Made by a program: the position numbers and the translations under genes
From: Hymenobacter cellulosivorans
GTDB lineage: Bacteria > Bacteroidota > Bacteroidia > Cytophagales > Hymenobacteraceae
Length of the DNA stretch: 64,000 bases
Direction: 5' to 3'
Assembly: GCF_022919135.1 (NCBI RefSeq)
Contig: NZ_CP095049.1
Location: forward strand, 4,964,501 to 5,028,500
Shown here: piece after piece, positions 1 through 9,039 of the stretch
Position numbering within the stretch: position 1 is the first letter of the stretch
How the letters are laid out: each line of letters opens with the position of its first letter
Notes under the pieces: model-generated
Seen by the model: only the letters and a program-made list of their open reading frames with translations
What the model was told of the DNA's origin: nothing
Database searches by the model: none

Positions 1-480
1 CGTGGCGGTGTAGGTCCAGTCGAGGCCGTTGGGTTCGGCCTTGGCCGCGCCTTCTTCGACCAGGGTACCGTCGCCATTTTCGATGCGCACCCGCACGCCG
101 GTTACCTTGAAGTCGTCGGTGACGCGCACTCGGATAGCTTCGCCTTTTTTGCCGGCGTAGGCGCTCAGGTCTATCTGGTGAATATCGGGCGCCTGTAAGA
201 AATCGGCCACGGCAATGGCGTAGGCATTAGCCGTGCTGTCGGTGCTGCGGCCCGCCTCATACTCGACTTTGCTGGCCGCGTCCCGAATCTGGGCCTTGGC
301 GTAGAGGGCGGCCATTTGAAAGCGCTCCTGATGCACGAGCTGTTTAGCCGTGGGCGCCTTATCGGTTTCCCGCGGAGCCGCCGAAACGATGGTTTGCCCG
401 CCTACCTGCCGGAAAACCAGGGTGCCGCCCAGCGTACCGCTCAGGCCTTGGGTAATAATGTTGTTGTTAACGCGTGCCAT
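1..480 (-). CDS. Conserved hypothetical protein, 3' end cut by the window edge
   Basis: An uninterrupted frame runs from an ATG at 480 down to the left edge, giving 160 residues without a stop, so the C-terminus lies outside the window. The protein opens MARVNNNIITQGLSGTLGG and continues as a polar, charged chain. A region of alternating hydrophobic and charged residues (about 113-131, IRVRVTDDFKVTGVRVRIE) suggests beta strands. No signal peptide, membrane segment or catalytic motif is visible. I do not recognise a family of known function and assign none. The next gene on the same strand ends at 906 and a strong hairpin lies between, so this gene is probably transcribed on its own. The frame itself is well supported by codon use and by the lack of a competing gene. 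Confidence 0.75.
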   Translation of the reverse strand, partial: MARVNNNIITQGLSGTLGGTLVFRQVGGQTIVSAAPRETDKAPTAKQLVHQERFQMAALYAKAQIRDAASKVEYEAGRSTDSTANAYAIAVADFLQAPDIHQIDLSAYAGKKGEAIRVRVTDDFKVTGVRVRIENGDGTLVEEGAAKAEPNGLDWTYTAT

Positions 481-765
481 GTGGCTTGTAAGGAATAAAG
501 AAGGTGAATAATAGATTAAACCTTCTCAAAGCTAGACCTTTACCTCAAATCACCACCACCCCCAAGCTCCGCCTTACACCTTCCCGCCCATGCCCGGTAC
601 CTACGCCCCGAATACCGGTACTAAAGCCGAGCTACCCCCTGCCAGGCCCCCTAAAAGGTCTTTGCAGCGGGATTCGGGCCTACCCGCAAGCTCCCATAGC
701 CAGCCCCTCCCTCAGACGCATCCTCACCCTCACTGCCGCGAAACCAGACGCTTCGGCGCGTTTAC

Positions 766-804
766 CAAAACGGCGGCCCGGGAATCTCCCGGGCCGCCGT
801 TTTG
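766..804 (-). terminator. Intrinsic terminator after the metalloprotease gene
   Basis: A perfect 18-bp inverted repeat (766-783 with 787-804) closes on a 3-base loop. It starts with CAAAA and ends with TTTTG, so it could work in both directions. It follows the stop of the minus-strand metalloprotease. The rest of the 425-base gap 481-905 shows no gene or other structure that I can support. Confidence 0.75.
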
Positions 805-905
805 AACTGCTGTCCTTCGCTGCTGCCGCTTTGCCCGAGGCCGGGGCTCACGCTCCGTAGCGTCTTTCACCTACGCCTCAGGTTTGGTAGCGCACGTTGG
901 GTCTG

Positions 906-3491
906 CTAGGGCACGATGCTCAGGCGCACACTTCGTTGCCCGGCCTGCACCACGTACATGCCGGCGGCCAGGGCCTGGGCCGGCCAACTCAGGACGGCCT
1001 GCCCCGTGGCGTCGGCGTCGGCGGTAAGCACCACGCGGCCCAGGCTATCAATCAGGCGCACCGTGGTTCCGGGCGCGGCCCCGGCAAGGGTGGCTCCGTG
1101 GGTCGTGGGGTTGGGGAAAAGAGCCAGCCCCGCGGGGATAGAAACTACCTGCACGGTCCGCACGGGCGAGTATTCCGCCGTCCCCTCCTGATCTACCTGC
1201 CTCAGGCGGTAGTAGCGCGTGCCAAGCTGGCTGAGCGCCGAGGCCTGGTTCGGGTCCCGGAAAGTATAGGTGCGGGTGCTCGTGCTGTGGCCGGCGGCGG
1301 GCACCGTCCCGATGTGCTCGAAGCGGCTGCCATCAACGCTACGCTCGACCTCGAAGCGGGCACTGTTTTCCTCCGAGGCAGTGTGCCAGTCGAGCTGCAC
1401 CGCCCCCCGCTGGCACTCGGCCGCAAAGGTCACCAGCTCCACCGGCAGCGGGGCCGAAATGGTGAAGTTAGTATTCGAAATATCAAAGAAGTAGTTGTCG
1501 GCCGCTTCCACCATTACCCGGGCGGCGGTGGTGCCTACCCCGGGCACCGTAATGGCCTGGGAGCCGTCGTTGGGGGTATTCGCTAGCAGCAGCGTGGGGT
1601 AAGTCAGGCCGCCGTCGGTGCTCAGGCGCAGGTTGACGGTGGCGCAGTTCACCCCGTTGGCCGAGGTGCCGGCCACGTTCCAGGTCACGGTCTGGGTGGA
1701 GCCGCTGGCCCAGGTCACCGCGGAGTTGGGGGCCGTCACGAGGAAGGGGCCGGCGGAGTTGGTCGTACTCAGGCTCACGACGGGACTGCTGTTGAGGCCC
1801 CCCACCACGCCCTGGGTACCGCTATGCTGGTCGCGCACCGTCACCCGGAAGCGCAGGTTGCGCGTCACGGTTGGCAGCCGCTCCGTGCTGGTCGAGGTGT
1901 TGGCGACGAGGTCGGTCAGGCGGGGAAAGTAGCGCGTGGGGCTAGTGGTGGGCGCAAACGAGCGAAACAAGGGCACCGTCACATTGGTGGCCTGCGCGGT
2001 GGTAAGGTCGGCGGCGGGCCCCAGGTCGTATTCCTCCCAGCAGTAGGTCAGCGCGTCGCCCTCGGCATCGGTGCCAATGGCCGTCAGCTTGAAAGGCGTG
2101 CCGATGGGCAGCACTTTGCTGCTGGCGGGCAAGGCCACCACCGGAGCCGTGTTGCCGGTGGCCGAGATAATGCCGCAGGTGGTCGTAGCCAGGTAAGCGT
2201 AAATTTCCTCGTAGCTGGAGACGTGGAAGTAGGCGTCGGAGTTATTCTGCACGTTGTCGGGGGCGCAAATGCCGGCGTAGGCCATTATCGTGGAGCCTGA
2301 GCCCGGCTCGTAGGCCGTACTGGTATTGCGGTTACCGTCGCAGGCATCATTCTCACTGTTGAAGGTGTGGTCGGCCCCAAACTGGTGCCCCATTTCGTGG
2401 GCCACGTAGTCGATGTAAAACGCGTCGCCGACGGGCCGGAACAGGCCGGTTACTCCCCGAGCTTTGTTGCCGTTGAGGCACACCACGCCCAGGCCGGCAA
2501 TGCCCCCGCCCCCGGTGCTGAACACGTGCCCGATATCGTAGTTATCCCGGCCGATAAGGGTAGTCACATTCGTCTGATTCTCGCCGAGCATGGCCACGCC
2601 GTCGTCGTTCGAGTACGGGTCGGTGCTGCCGTTGGTGTACACCAGGGCCGCATTGCCGCCCACCAGCACCAGGCGCACGGCCAGCTCCCGCTCGTAGACG
2701 CCCACCACGCGGTTTACGGCCGTCACAATGGCGGCTTGCCCCTGGGCCACCGTGCCGCCGTGGTACTGCGTGTACTCGCCCGTAGCGGCCACGGCCAGCC
2801 GGTAGGTGCGCAGTTCGGGGGCCACGCTGCGCCGGGCCGGCCCCGAATCCAGGTCAGAGGCGTCGGCCGCGGCCTCCGCCCGACCAGCGGCGCAGTGCAT
2901 CTGCCCGCCGGGCATGTCGCGCCGGTAGAAGCTCAGGTAGTGGGTGTGGTCGGTTTCGCTGGCCGGGTCGATGTAGACCGTGCTATGGGCCGCCGACAGA
3001 ATCTGGGCGTGGAAGCCGCGGGGCGTCAGGTCGAGGCGGACGGTAGCGGTGGGGTCGTCGAGGCCCACGCCGCAGTAGGTTTTGATGGCGGGAAACTGCG
3101 CGGCCAGCGCCGGCTCCATCACCGCCGTTTCCAGGACCTGGAAGCGCCCGGTGGTGCCGTCGGGCAGCGGCAGGGCCACTTGCACCGGGGCTTGGCCGGG
3201 GCGGCTCAGGCCGGGCGCGACTTCCCGGGGCGCCGGGGCCAGGGCCGTGCGCAGGTCGGCCAGGGCCAGCGTGACGGGGCGCGAATGCCGCAGGGCCTGC
3301 GCCAGGCGGGTATCGGCGGTGGCGCTGCGAGCCGCCGCGTCGTCGCGGAACAGCACGGGTGTGGGTTTCTGCTGGGCCTGGGCCCCCACTATAACCCCGA
3401 AAAAAAGGCCGGTGCCCAGGAGCAGACTAGTGCGAGACGAAACAGAAAGGGCCCTTGAGGCTACGAATAGACGGGTAGATATGTATTTCAT
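906..3491 (-). CDS. Secreted reprolysin-type zinc metalloprotease with T9SS sorting domain
   Basis: An 861-residue exported protease. The start is the ATG at 3491; a TTG one codon upstream is less likely. Residues 1-40 form a signal peptide ending VGAQAQ. A propeptide-like region follows, then a metzincin domain with the zinc motif HEMGHQFGADH (first His about residue 365), which has the HExxHxxGxxH pattern with a catalytic Glu. Two beta-sandwich regions follow. The last 75 residues (LFPNPTTHGATLAG..., ending MYVVQAGQRSVRLSIVP) are a type A T9SS sorting domain, so the enzyme should be exported through the outer membrane by type IX secretion. TATATTTG at 3512-3519 (minus strand) fits a Bacteroidota -7 box just upstream. 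Its substrate is unknown. The protease call is secure from the motif; the exact peptidase family is less so. Confidence 0.9.
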   Translation of the reverse strand: MKYISTRLFVASRALSVSSRTSLLLGTGLFFGVIVGAQAQQKPTPVLFRDDAAARSATADTRLAQALRHSRPVTLALADLRTALAPAPREVAPGLSRPGQAPVQVALPLPDGTTGRFQVLETAVMEPALAAQFPAIKTYCGVGLDDPTATVRLDLTPRGFHAQILSAAHSTVYIDPASETDHTHYLSFYRRDMPGGQMHCAAGRAEAAADASDLDSGPARRSVAPELRTYRLAVAATGEYTQYHGGTVAQGQAAIVTAVNRVVGVYERELAVRLVLVGGNAALVYTNGSTDPYSNDDGVAMLGENQTNVTTLIGRDNYDIGHVFSTGGGGIAGLGVVCLNGNKARGVTGLFRPVGDAFYIDYVAHEMGHQFGADHTFNSENDACDGNRNTSTAYEPGSGSTIMAYAGICAPDNVQNNSDAYFHVSSYEEIYAYLATTTCGIISATGNTAPVVALPASSKVLPIGTPFKLTAIGTDAEGDALTYCWEEYDLGPAADLTTAQATNVTVPLFRSFAPTTSPTRYFPRLTDLVANTSTSTERLPTVTRNLRFRVTVRDQHSGTQGVVGGLNSSPVVSLSTTNSAGPFLVTAPNSAVTWASGSTQTVTWNVAGTSANGVNCATVNLRLSTDGGLTYPTLLLANTPNDGSQAITVPGVGTTAARVMVEAADNYFFDISNTNFTISAPLPVELVTFAAECQRGAVQLDWHTASEENSARFEVERSVDGSRFEHIGTVPAAGHSTSTRTYTFRDPNQASALSQLGTRYYRLRQVDQEGTAEYSPVRTVQVVSIPAGLALFPNPTTHGATLAGAAPGTTVRLIDSLGRVVLTADADATGQAVLSWPAQALAAGMYVVQAGQRSVRLSIVP

Positions 3492-3511
3492 CAAGAGAGG
3501 ATAGAAATTTC

Positions 3512-3519
3512 CAAATATA
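3512..3519 (-). promoter_or_regulatory. Candidate -7 promoter box of the metalloprotease gene
   Basis: On the minus strand these bases read TATATTTG, a match to the TAnnTTTG element of Bacteroidota primary sigma promoters. They lie about 20 bases before the ATG at 3491, which would give a short leader. No clear -33 TTTG is present at the expected distance. Confidence 0.4.
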
Positions 3520-3755
3520 AAGAAAACCCCTAGCCTGGAATATACTGGGTGAATGTTTGCGCTAGTCTAGTGAATTGGAAGCGGCAAACCTCCAGTTGCT
3601 TCTTCCTTTCCATCCCGACTTTATACTTCTACTTCAACAACGCTCCACTCCTGCGCCCTATTATAGCAGCGAAGCCGTACCTTAGAGAGCTGGCCGGAAC
3701 GGGTATCCGGTAGTGCTTTTGCATCGGTTTCATCCTCCACTTTTCTGCCGAATCT

Positions 3756-5444
3756 ATGTTCTTTTCTACTGCTATTGCGCGGGGTGCGGCCCTGCTGGCG
3801 GGTGTGGTGCTGACAGCAGCCCCGCTTTCGGCCCAGACTCCGCTTACCTGGACCAATGCCACCGTCGTGGGCGACTATAACTCCGGCTCGCTGAGCAACA
3901 TTGCGGTAGACGCGGCCGGCAACGTCTACGAAACCCGCACCTTTCTGGGCTCTGCCCAGATTGGCAACCAGACGCTGGTCAGCACGACCAGCTCCGACGC
4001 GCTGCTGGCCAAGTACTCGCCGGCGGGCGTGCTGCTCTGGGTGCGCCAGCTCAGTTCCGCCGGCCCCGACAGTGGCTTCGACGTGGAGGTCGATGCGGCG
4101 GGCAACTGTTACGTCGCCGGCTATTTTGCCGGGCCCATCACGCTGGGCAACGGCGTGGAACTGACCAGCACTACGACCTCTACCAAGGCCTACGTCGTCT
4201 CTTACGCCCCGGATGGCACCGTGCGCTGGGCCCAGCAAAGCTCGGCTACCGGGGCCAGCGGCACCGCGGTCCTCGGCAACAGTCTGGCCGTGGATGCGGC
4301 GGGCGCGGTGTATCTGGCCGGGCGCTTTCAGCAACAGGCCCGCTTTGGCAACACCATCCTCAACGCCCCGGCCGAGTCGAGTGGGGAAGCAGCCTTTGTG
4401 GCCAAGTTTGCGGCCGCCAATGGTGCGTTGCTGCTGGCGATACCCGCGTATTACTACGCCCGGCCGGCTCCTAACGCGTCGGCCCTGTACCAGGCGCCCC
4501 AGCTTGCCGTAAGCCCAGCCGGCGACATCACCCTGGCCACATACTTTTCGGGGCGCCCCGTATTCGGGCCTGTTACCCTCACCAGCCAGGGCCGCAACGA
4601 CGTGCTGCTGGCCCGCTACTCGGCTACCGGGACCCTGCAGTGGGTGCAGCAGTTTGGCGGCCCCCAGGATGAGCTGGTGTCCCAGGTAAAAACGGATGCG
4701 GCGGGCAACACCTACCTGGCCGGTTCCTACGAAGGCTCACCCTCTTTCGGCACCACCCCGCTGCCGGCGGCAGCCGTGCCCAACGCTTTTCTGGCCAAAT
4801 ATTCGGCCGTGGGCCAGCCCGACTGGGTGCAACCGGGCAGCTCAGCCAGCCTGAGTCGTTGGATGGACCTGGCCCTGGATGCTACGGGTGCCCCCTACGT
4901 GACCGGCTACTTCTCGGGCGAAACGCGCTACGGCACTACCCCGCCGGTCGTGCTGACCAGTGCCGGCGGCACCGATGCCGTTGTGGCGGCCTATACGCCG
5001 CAAGGACAGGCGCTCTGGGCCCAGGCCGGCGCCGGCACCTACGTGGATATGGGTACCACGCTCGGCCTGGATGCGCAAGGCAGCGTGTACGTGGCAGGAT
5101 TCTTCACCACGGCAGCAACGTTTGGCCCGGTGCGCCTTAGCCTGCCCTCGACGGCGAACAACAGGTTTCTGGCCCGCCTGAGCACTACCACCCTAGCCAG
5201 GCAGGAGGCCCGCACTCAGGCCCTGGGCTTGTATCCCAACCCGGCCACTTCGGTGCTGCAGGTACCCGCTCTGCCGGCCGGAACGGCCGTGCAGTTTGTC
5301 GATGCGCGGGGCCGGGTGGCCCGCCACGCCACGGTAGGCTCCGGAGCCCAGGTATCGGTACGAGGCCTGGCGCCGGGCCTGTATATTCTGCGCACCAGCA
5401 CGGCTCAGGGTCAGCAGTTTGCGGGCCGGGTGGTGGTCGAGTAA
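3756..5444 (+). CDS. Secreted SBBP-repeat beta-propeller protein with T9SS sorting domain
   Basis: A 562-residue exported protein. A signal peptide (residues 1-27, ending PLSAQ) is followed by repeated units of the type 'AVDAAGNVYvaGxF ... LLAKYSPxGxLxWVRQ' from about residue 45 to 470. These are SBBP beta-propeller repeats. The C-terminal 75 residues (LGLYPNPATSVLQVP..., ending LYILRTSTAQGQQFAGRVVVE in pattern) form a type A T9SS sorting domain. It is probably an adhesin-like or matrix-type surface protein; no enzymatic residues are visible. The gene at 7069 has the same length and a similar downstream hairpin, and the broken gene at 14334 is a third relative. The role is inferred from repeat type only. 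Confidence 0.85.
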   Translation: MFFSTAIARGAALLAGVVLTAAPLSAQTPLTWTNATVVGDYNSGSLSNIAVDAAGNVYETRTFLGSAQIGNQTLVSTTSSDALLAKYSPAGVLLWVRQLSSAGPDSGFDVEVDAAGNCYVAGYFAGPITLGNGVELTSTTTSTKAYVVSYAPDGTVRWAQQSSATGASGTAVLGNSLAVDAAGAVYLAGRFQQQARFGNTILNAPAESSGEAAFVAKFAAANGALLLAIPAYYYARPAPNASALYQAPQLAVSPAGDITLATYFSGRPVFGPVTLTSQGRNDVLLARYSATGTLQWVQQFGGPQDELVSQVKTDAAGNTYLAGSYEGSPSFGTTPLPAAAVPNAFLAKYSAVGQPDWVQPGSSASLSRWMDLALDATGAPYVTGYFSGETRYGTTPPVVLTSAGGTDAVVAAYTPQGQALWAQAGAGTYVDMGTTLGLDAQGSVYVAGFFTTAATFGPVRLSLPSTANNRFLARLSTTTLARQEARTQALGLYPNPATSVLQVPALPAGTAVQFVDARGRVARHATVGSGAQVSVRGLAPGLYILRTSTAQGQQFAGRVVVE

Positions 5445-5450
5445 GGGCCC

Positions 5451-5531
5451 TGCCGGCGGAGCACGGCCCATCGTGCTCCGCCGGCAATAGTAACCAGCCA
5501 GCAGGGGCCGCCTCGGAATCCGGGGCGGCCC
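5451..5531 (+). terminator. Double hairpin after the first SBBP gene
   Basis: Two hairpins follow the stop. The first has a perfect 15-bp stem (5451-5465 with 5472-5486). The second (5505-5516 with 5520-5531) has a 12-bp stem with one G-U pair around the sequence CGGAATCCGGGGCGGCC. Neither has a strong T tract. The second hairpin recurs after the related genes at 8757 and 15991. Confidence 0.6.
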
Positions 5532-5679
5532 TTGGGCTTTCTGCCGCCGCCAGGCAGGCCTGGCCTGAGCCGGGCCGGGGAGGCCGACGCGGACTGGGAC
5601 TGAGGTTGGCGGGCCGGCAGCTCTTGCATGAGCTTTCTTCTATATATTTGGGAATTTACGCTTGCCCCGCCCCTACTAC

Positions 5680-6885
5680 ATGGACAACTTTTCCACTGCT
5701 TTTGCCCGGCGTGCCGGTTTGCTTGCCCTGGCCGTGCTGCCCCTCGCCTCCCTGGCCCAGAACACCGACTCGCTCATGGTCGTGCACGGCGCGGCCGACG
5801 GCCACAAAGTCAGCCGCCTGACCGTCTTCAAGGGCGGCGGACTGCTGCTGGGCGGCAAGTTCGATGAGGACATAAGCGGCACGTATGTGCCGGCCGAGGG
5901 CAGCGGCACCCGGCTGATGTGGTACCCCGAAAAGGCCGCCTTCCGGTTCGGCTACGTAAACGGCACCCAGTGGGACGCGGCCAACATTGGGCTTTACTCT
6001 ACCGCGGGCGGCTATAACGCCCGGGCTTCGGGCGACTACGGCACGGCCTTCGGCAAAGACGTAGTGGCCGCCCAGATCAGCTCCACTGCCATCGGCGAGT
6101 ACTGCACCGCCACGGGCGCAGCCTCGGTGGCGTTGGGCTACTACGCCCACACCAACGCCCGCCAGGGTACCTTCGTCTTCGCCGACCGCTCGGTAATCGA
6201 CGACGGTAACTTCGTTACCGACGAGTCCTTTAGGGCCGAAACCAACCACTCGGCCACCTGGCGCGTGTCCAACGGTTTCCGCATCTACACCTCCGCCAAC
6301 CGTAGCAGCGGCATTATCTTCCAGTCGGGTGCGCCCATTACCGGCACCAACTCGACGCCTTCCTGGTACCAGTCTAACGCGGTAATTTCGACCTCTACGG
6401 GCGCCTACCTGAGCGCCAGCGGCGTGTGGACCAACGTGTCGGACCGCCACAAGAAGCACCGTTTCGCGGCCGTATCGGGCGAGGATGTCCTGACGCGCCT
6501 GCGCCGGGTGCCCATGACGCGCTGGAGCTACAAGGTCGATAAGAACAACGTGCGCCATCTCGGCCCCATGGCCCAGGACTTCCACCAAGCCTTTGGCTTG
6601 GGCCCCGACAGTGTCAGCATCGGCACCATTGATGCCGACGGGGTAGCCCTGGCCGGCGTTCAGGCCCTAGATGCCCGCACCCAGGCCCAGGCTACCCAGA
6701 TCAGCGCGTTGAAAGCCGAAAATCAGGAACTGCGCAGCCGCCTCGATGCCCTGGAGCGCCGGGCCTTGGCTGCTACCGTTGCTGCGGCTCCGCAGAGCCC
6801 GGCCACGGCGAGCCTGCCGCTGGCCGTGGCCGGGCTGCTGGCCGGTGGCGGCATCGGAGCCGCGCTGCTGCGCCGGCGCCGCTAG
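5680..6885 (+). CDS. Head-repeat surface protein with S74 chaperone domain and C-terminal membrane anchor
   Basis: A 401-residue protein starting at the ATG at 5680 (a TTG at 5662 is in frame but less likely). Residues 1-25 are a signal peptide. Residues about 100-180 contain YadA-type head repeats (GLYSTAGGYNARASGDYGTA, then SVALGYYAHTNA). Residues about 250-330 match a peptidase S74 intramolecular chaperone domain: SDRHKKHRF, then RWSYK, HLGPMAQDF and DADGVALAGVQAL. A heptad-like coiled coil follows (about 330-365), then a hydrophobic segment ending in RRRR. Such domains normally help trimers of tail fibres or adhesins to fold and then cut themselves off. The closing membrane segment with a basic tail is unlike the T9SS tails of the neighbours and suggests a different anchoring route. 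Confidence 0.8.
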   Translation: MDNFSTAFARRAGLLALAVLPLASLAQNTDSLMVVHGAADGHKVSRLTVFKGGGLLLGGKFDEDISGTYVPAEGSGTRLMWYPEKAAFRFGYVNGTQWDAANIGLYSTAGGYNARASGDYGTAFGKDVVAAQISSTAIGEYCTATGAASVALGYYAHTNARQGTFVFADRSVIDDGNFVTDESFRAETNHSATWRVSNGFRIYTSANRSSGIIFQSGAPITGTNSTPSWYQSNAVISTSTGAYLSASGVWTNVSDRHKKHRFAAVSGEDVLTRLRRVPMTRWSYKVDKNNVRHLGPMAQDFHQAFGLGPDSVSIGTIDADGVALAGVQALDARTQAQATQISALKAENQELRSRLDALERRALAATVAAAPQSPATASLPLAVAGLLAGGGIGAALLRRRR

Positions 6886-6911
6886 CCGCCTCTTACTGCC
6901 TCTTACTGCCT

Positions 6912-6944
6912 GCCGGCACGGTCCCCGACCGTGCCGGCTTTTTT
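6912..6944 (+). terminator. Rho-independent terminator
   Basis: An 11-bp perfect stem (6912-6922 with 6928-6938) with a 5-base loop is followed directly by six T residues. It lies 26 bases after the stop of the S74 protein. A direct repeat CCTCTTACTG sits just before it. Confidence 0.9.
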
Positions 6945-7068
6945 ATTTCCCCATCCAACGCAACCCCGGTGCTGGGGTGCTGGTCATGGGCCCAGCAACA
7001 GCAGGCTGGGCCCTATAACTGGCCTTCCCGCTACAGTCCTTTCCTATTCCCTTTTCACTTATCGTTTT

Positions 7069-8757
7069 ATGATGCGTATTTCTTCCTGCCTGGCCCGTCT
7101 GGCGGCCGTGCTGCTCCCCGCGCTGGCCGCAGCTTCCGTAGCTACCGCCCAAACAGCTCCGGCCTGGGGCAGTGCTACCCGGGTAGGCACCCGCTCCTCG
7201 ACCCATGATGAGTTTGGCCGTACCGCCGTCGACGGGGCGGGCAACCTGTACCGCGTGGGCTCTTTCTCGGGCTCCCTGGACCTGGGCGGCACGGTGCTTA
7301 CCGCCCGCAGCGCCGACACCGATGCGTATCTGGCTAAATATACTTCCAGCGGCACCCTGGCCTGGGTGCGGCACCTGAGTTCCGCGGCGCAGGATATAGC
7401 CCACGACGTGGCCCTGGATGCGGCCGGCAACGTGTACCTGACCGGCTCCTATACCGACGACCTGGACCTGGGCAACGACGTGGCCCTGACCGGCGGCGGG
7501 CAGATCGGCAAGCTTTTCGTGGCCCGCTTCTCGCCCCAGGGCCTGGCCCAGTGGGCCCGGCAAAGTGCCCCCGCCCCCGACAACCTGGTGGGCGGCTCAG
7601 GCCTGGTGGTGGATGCCGGCGGCACAGTGGCCGTTACGGGCCTATGCCACGGCAGCATCAGTATCGGCACGACGACGGCTACCCTACCCGCCCCGGCAAA
7701 GGGCGGCGCCTTCCTGGCCCGCTTCAACGGCGCCACCGGGGCCCTGCTGACGCTGGCGCCGGGCTTCTGGTACAGCCGGACCGGGCAGGAAGGTCTATAT
7801 CTTCCCCACCTGGCCCTGGCCCCAGCCGGCGACTACTACCTGCTTACCCAGCAGGCCGGTGACCAAACCCTGGAAGTGGGCTCGACGACGCTCCTGCCCG
7901 GGGGCACTGGTGATGCCGTAGCCACCCGCATCAGTGCCGCGGGCACGGTAATCTGGGCCCAGCACCTGGCCATTGGAAACAACCCGCAGGCCAACTTCTA
8001 CTACCGGGGCCGCACCGATGCGGCCGGCAACCTCTACCTGGCCGGCACCTTTTCCGGTACGGCCCACGCCAGCGGTACTACCATCGTCAGCAGCGGCGAT
8101 TATGATGCCTTCCTGCTGAAATACTCGCCCCAGGGCGCGGTGGAATGGCTGCGCACCAGCGGCGGCACCGGCCTCGACCGGTGGTCGGACCTGAGCCTGG
8201 ACGCCCAGGGCAATGCCTACGTTACGGGCAGCTTTGCCAGCACTGCTACCATCGGCAGTACTTCCCTGACGTCGGCCGGGGGCTCCGACGTGGCCGTGGC
8301 CTGCTACTCGCCCCAGGGCCAGGTACGCTGGGCACAGCGGGCCGGTGGCCCCGGCAACGACCACGCCTACTTTCTAGGCCTGGAAGAGCGGGCCGTGCGC
8401 GTGCTGGGCAGCTTCACCGATGGCAGCGCCTTCGGCTCCGTAGTCCTAAACAGCAGTCTGGCCAGCGGGGAGCTGTTTGTGGGCGTGCTGCAAAACCCGG
8501 TGCTGGCCGCCAGAGCAGCGCAGCCACAAGCCTTGGCGGGTCTGTACCCTAATCCGGCTACAGAGGTAGTACGCCTGCCAACCATGCCCGGCGGAACCCA
8601 CATCCAGTTTATCGACCGGCTGGGTCGGGTGGCCCGGGAAACTACCGTATCGGCAGCGGCCCAGGTTTCGGTGCGGGGCCTGGCGCCGGGCCTTTACACG
8701 CTGCGCGCCACGGATGTCGAAGGCCGGCAGTTCGCGGGCCGGGTGGCGGTCGAGTAA
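7069..8757 (+). CDS. Secreted SBBP-repeat beta-propeller protein with T9SS sorting domain, second copy
   Basis: A 562-residue exported protein, the same length as the copy at 3756. The start is taken at the ATG at 7069 because a signal peptide (MMRISSCLARLAAVLLPALA, ending VATAQ) begins there; upstream in-frame sequence overlaps the terminator of the previous gene. SBBP repeats (for example VDGAGNLYRVGSFSG and LDAAGNVYLTGSYT) fill about residues 45-480. A type A T9SS sorting domain closes the protein (LYPNPATEVVRLP ... LRATDVEGRQFAGRVAVE). The region after the stop also resembles that after the 3756 gene, which indicates a segmental duplication including the terminator. A surface or secreted role is likely; no enzyme motif is seen. 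Confidence 0.87.
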   Translation: MMRISSCLARLAAVLLPALAAASVATAQTAPAWGSATRVGTRSSTHDEFGRTAVDGAGNLYRVGSFSGSLDLGGTVLTARSADTDAYLAKYTSSGTLAWVRHLSSAAQDIAHDVALDAAGNVYLTGSYTDDLDLGNDVALTGGGQIGKLFVARFSPQGLAQWARQSAPAPDNLVGGSGLVVDAGGTVAVTGLCHGSISIGTTTATLPAPAKGGAFLARFNGATGALLTLAPGFWYSRTGQEGLYLPHLALAPAGDYYLLTQQAGDQTLEVGSTTLLPGGTGDAVATRISAAGTVIWAQHLAIGNNPQANFYYRGRTDAAGNLYLAGTFSGTAHASGTTIVSSGDYDAFLLKYSPQGAVEWLRTSGGTGLDRWSDLSLDAQGNAYVTGSFASTATIGSTSLTSAGGSDVAVACYSPQGQVRWAQRAGGPGNDHAYFLGLEERAVRVLGSFTDGSAFGSVVLNSSLASGELFVGVLQNPVLAARAAQPQALAGLYPNPATEVVRLPTMPGGTHIQFIDRLGRVARETTVSAAAQVSVRGLAPGLYTLRATDVEGRQFAGRVAVE

Positions 8758-8815
8758 GGGACCTGCCGGAGGAACACTACCCACAGTGCTCCCCGGCAAT
8801 AGTAACCAACTGGCA

Positions 8816-8844
8816 AGGGCCGCTCCGGATTCCGGGGCGGCCCT
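8816..8844 (+). terminator. GC-rich terminator hairpin after the second SBBP gene
   Basis: An inverted repeat AGGGCCGCTCCG / CGGGGCGGCCCT pairs 8816-8827 with 8833-8844 around a GATT-type loop. It matches the hairpin after the 5444 stop. The remaining bases to 9039 show no gene. Confidence 0.6.
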
Positions 8845-9039
8845 TGCTGCTTTATGGGAAGCAGGCGCTTGCCTACTGCTTAGCAGCTATTTACGCTGCC
8901 TCTTCTGGTCGCCGGGCCGCTGTAGAGACACCTACTTGGGTCTCAATCGGTGTTTAGCTTAAGGGTATGAGGCCGTCATGGCCCGGCCAGCAGTCAGCAG
9001 ATGCAGCATAAAGAGTAGCTGCCCGAAGGCTCGGCGCAC

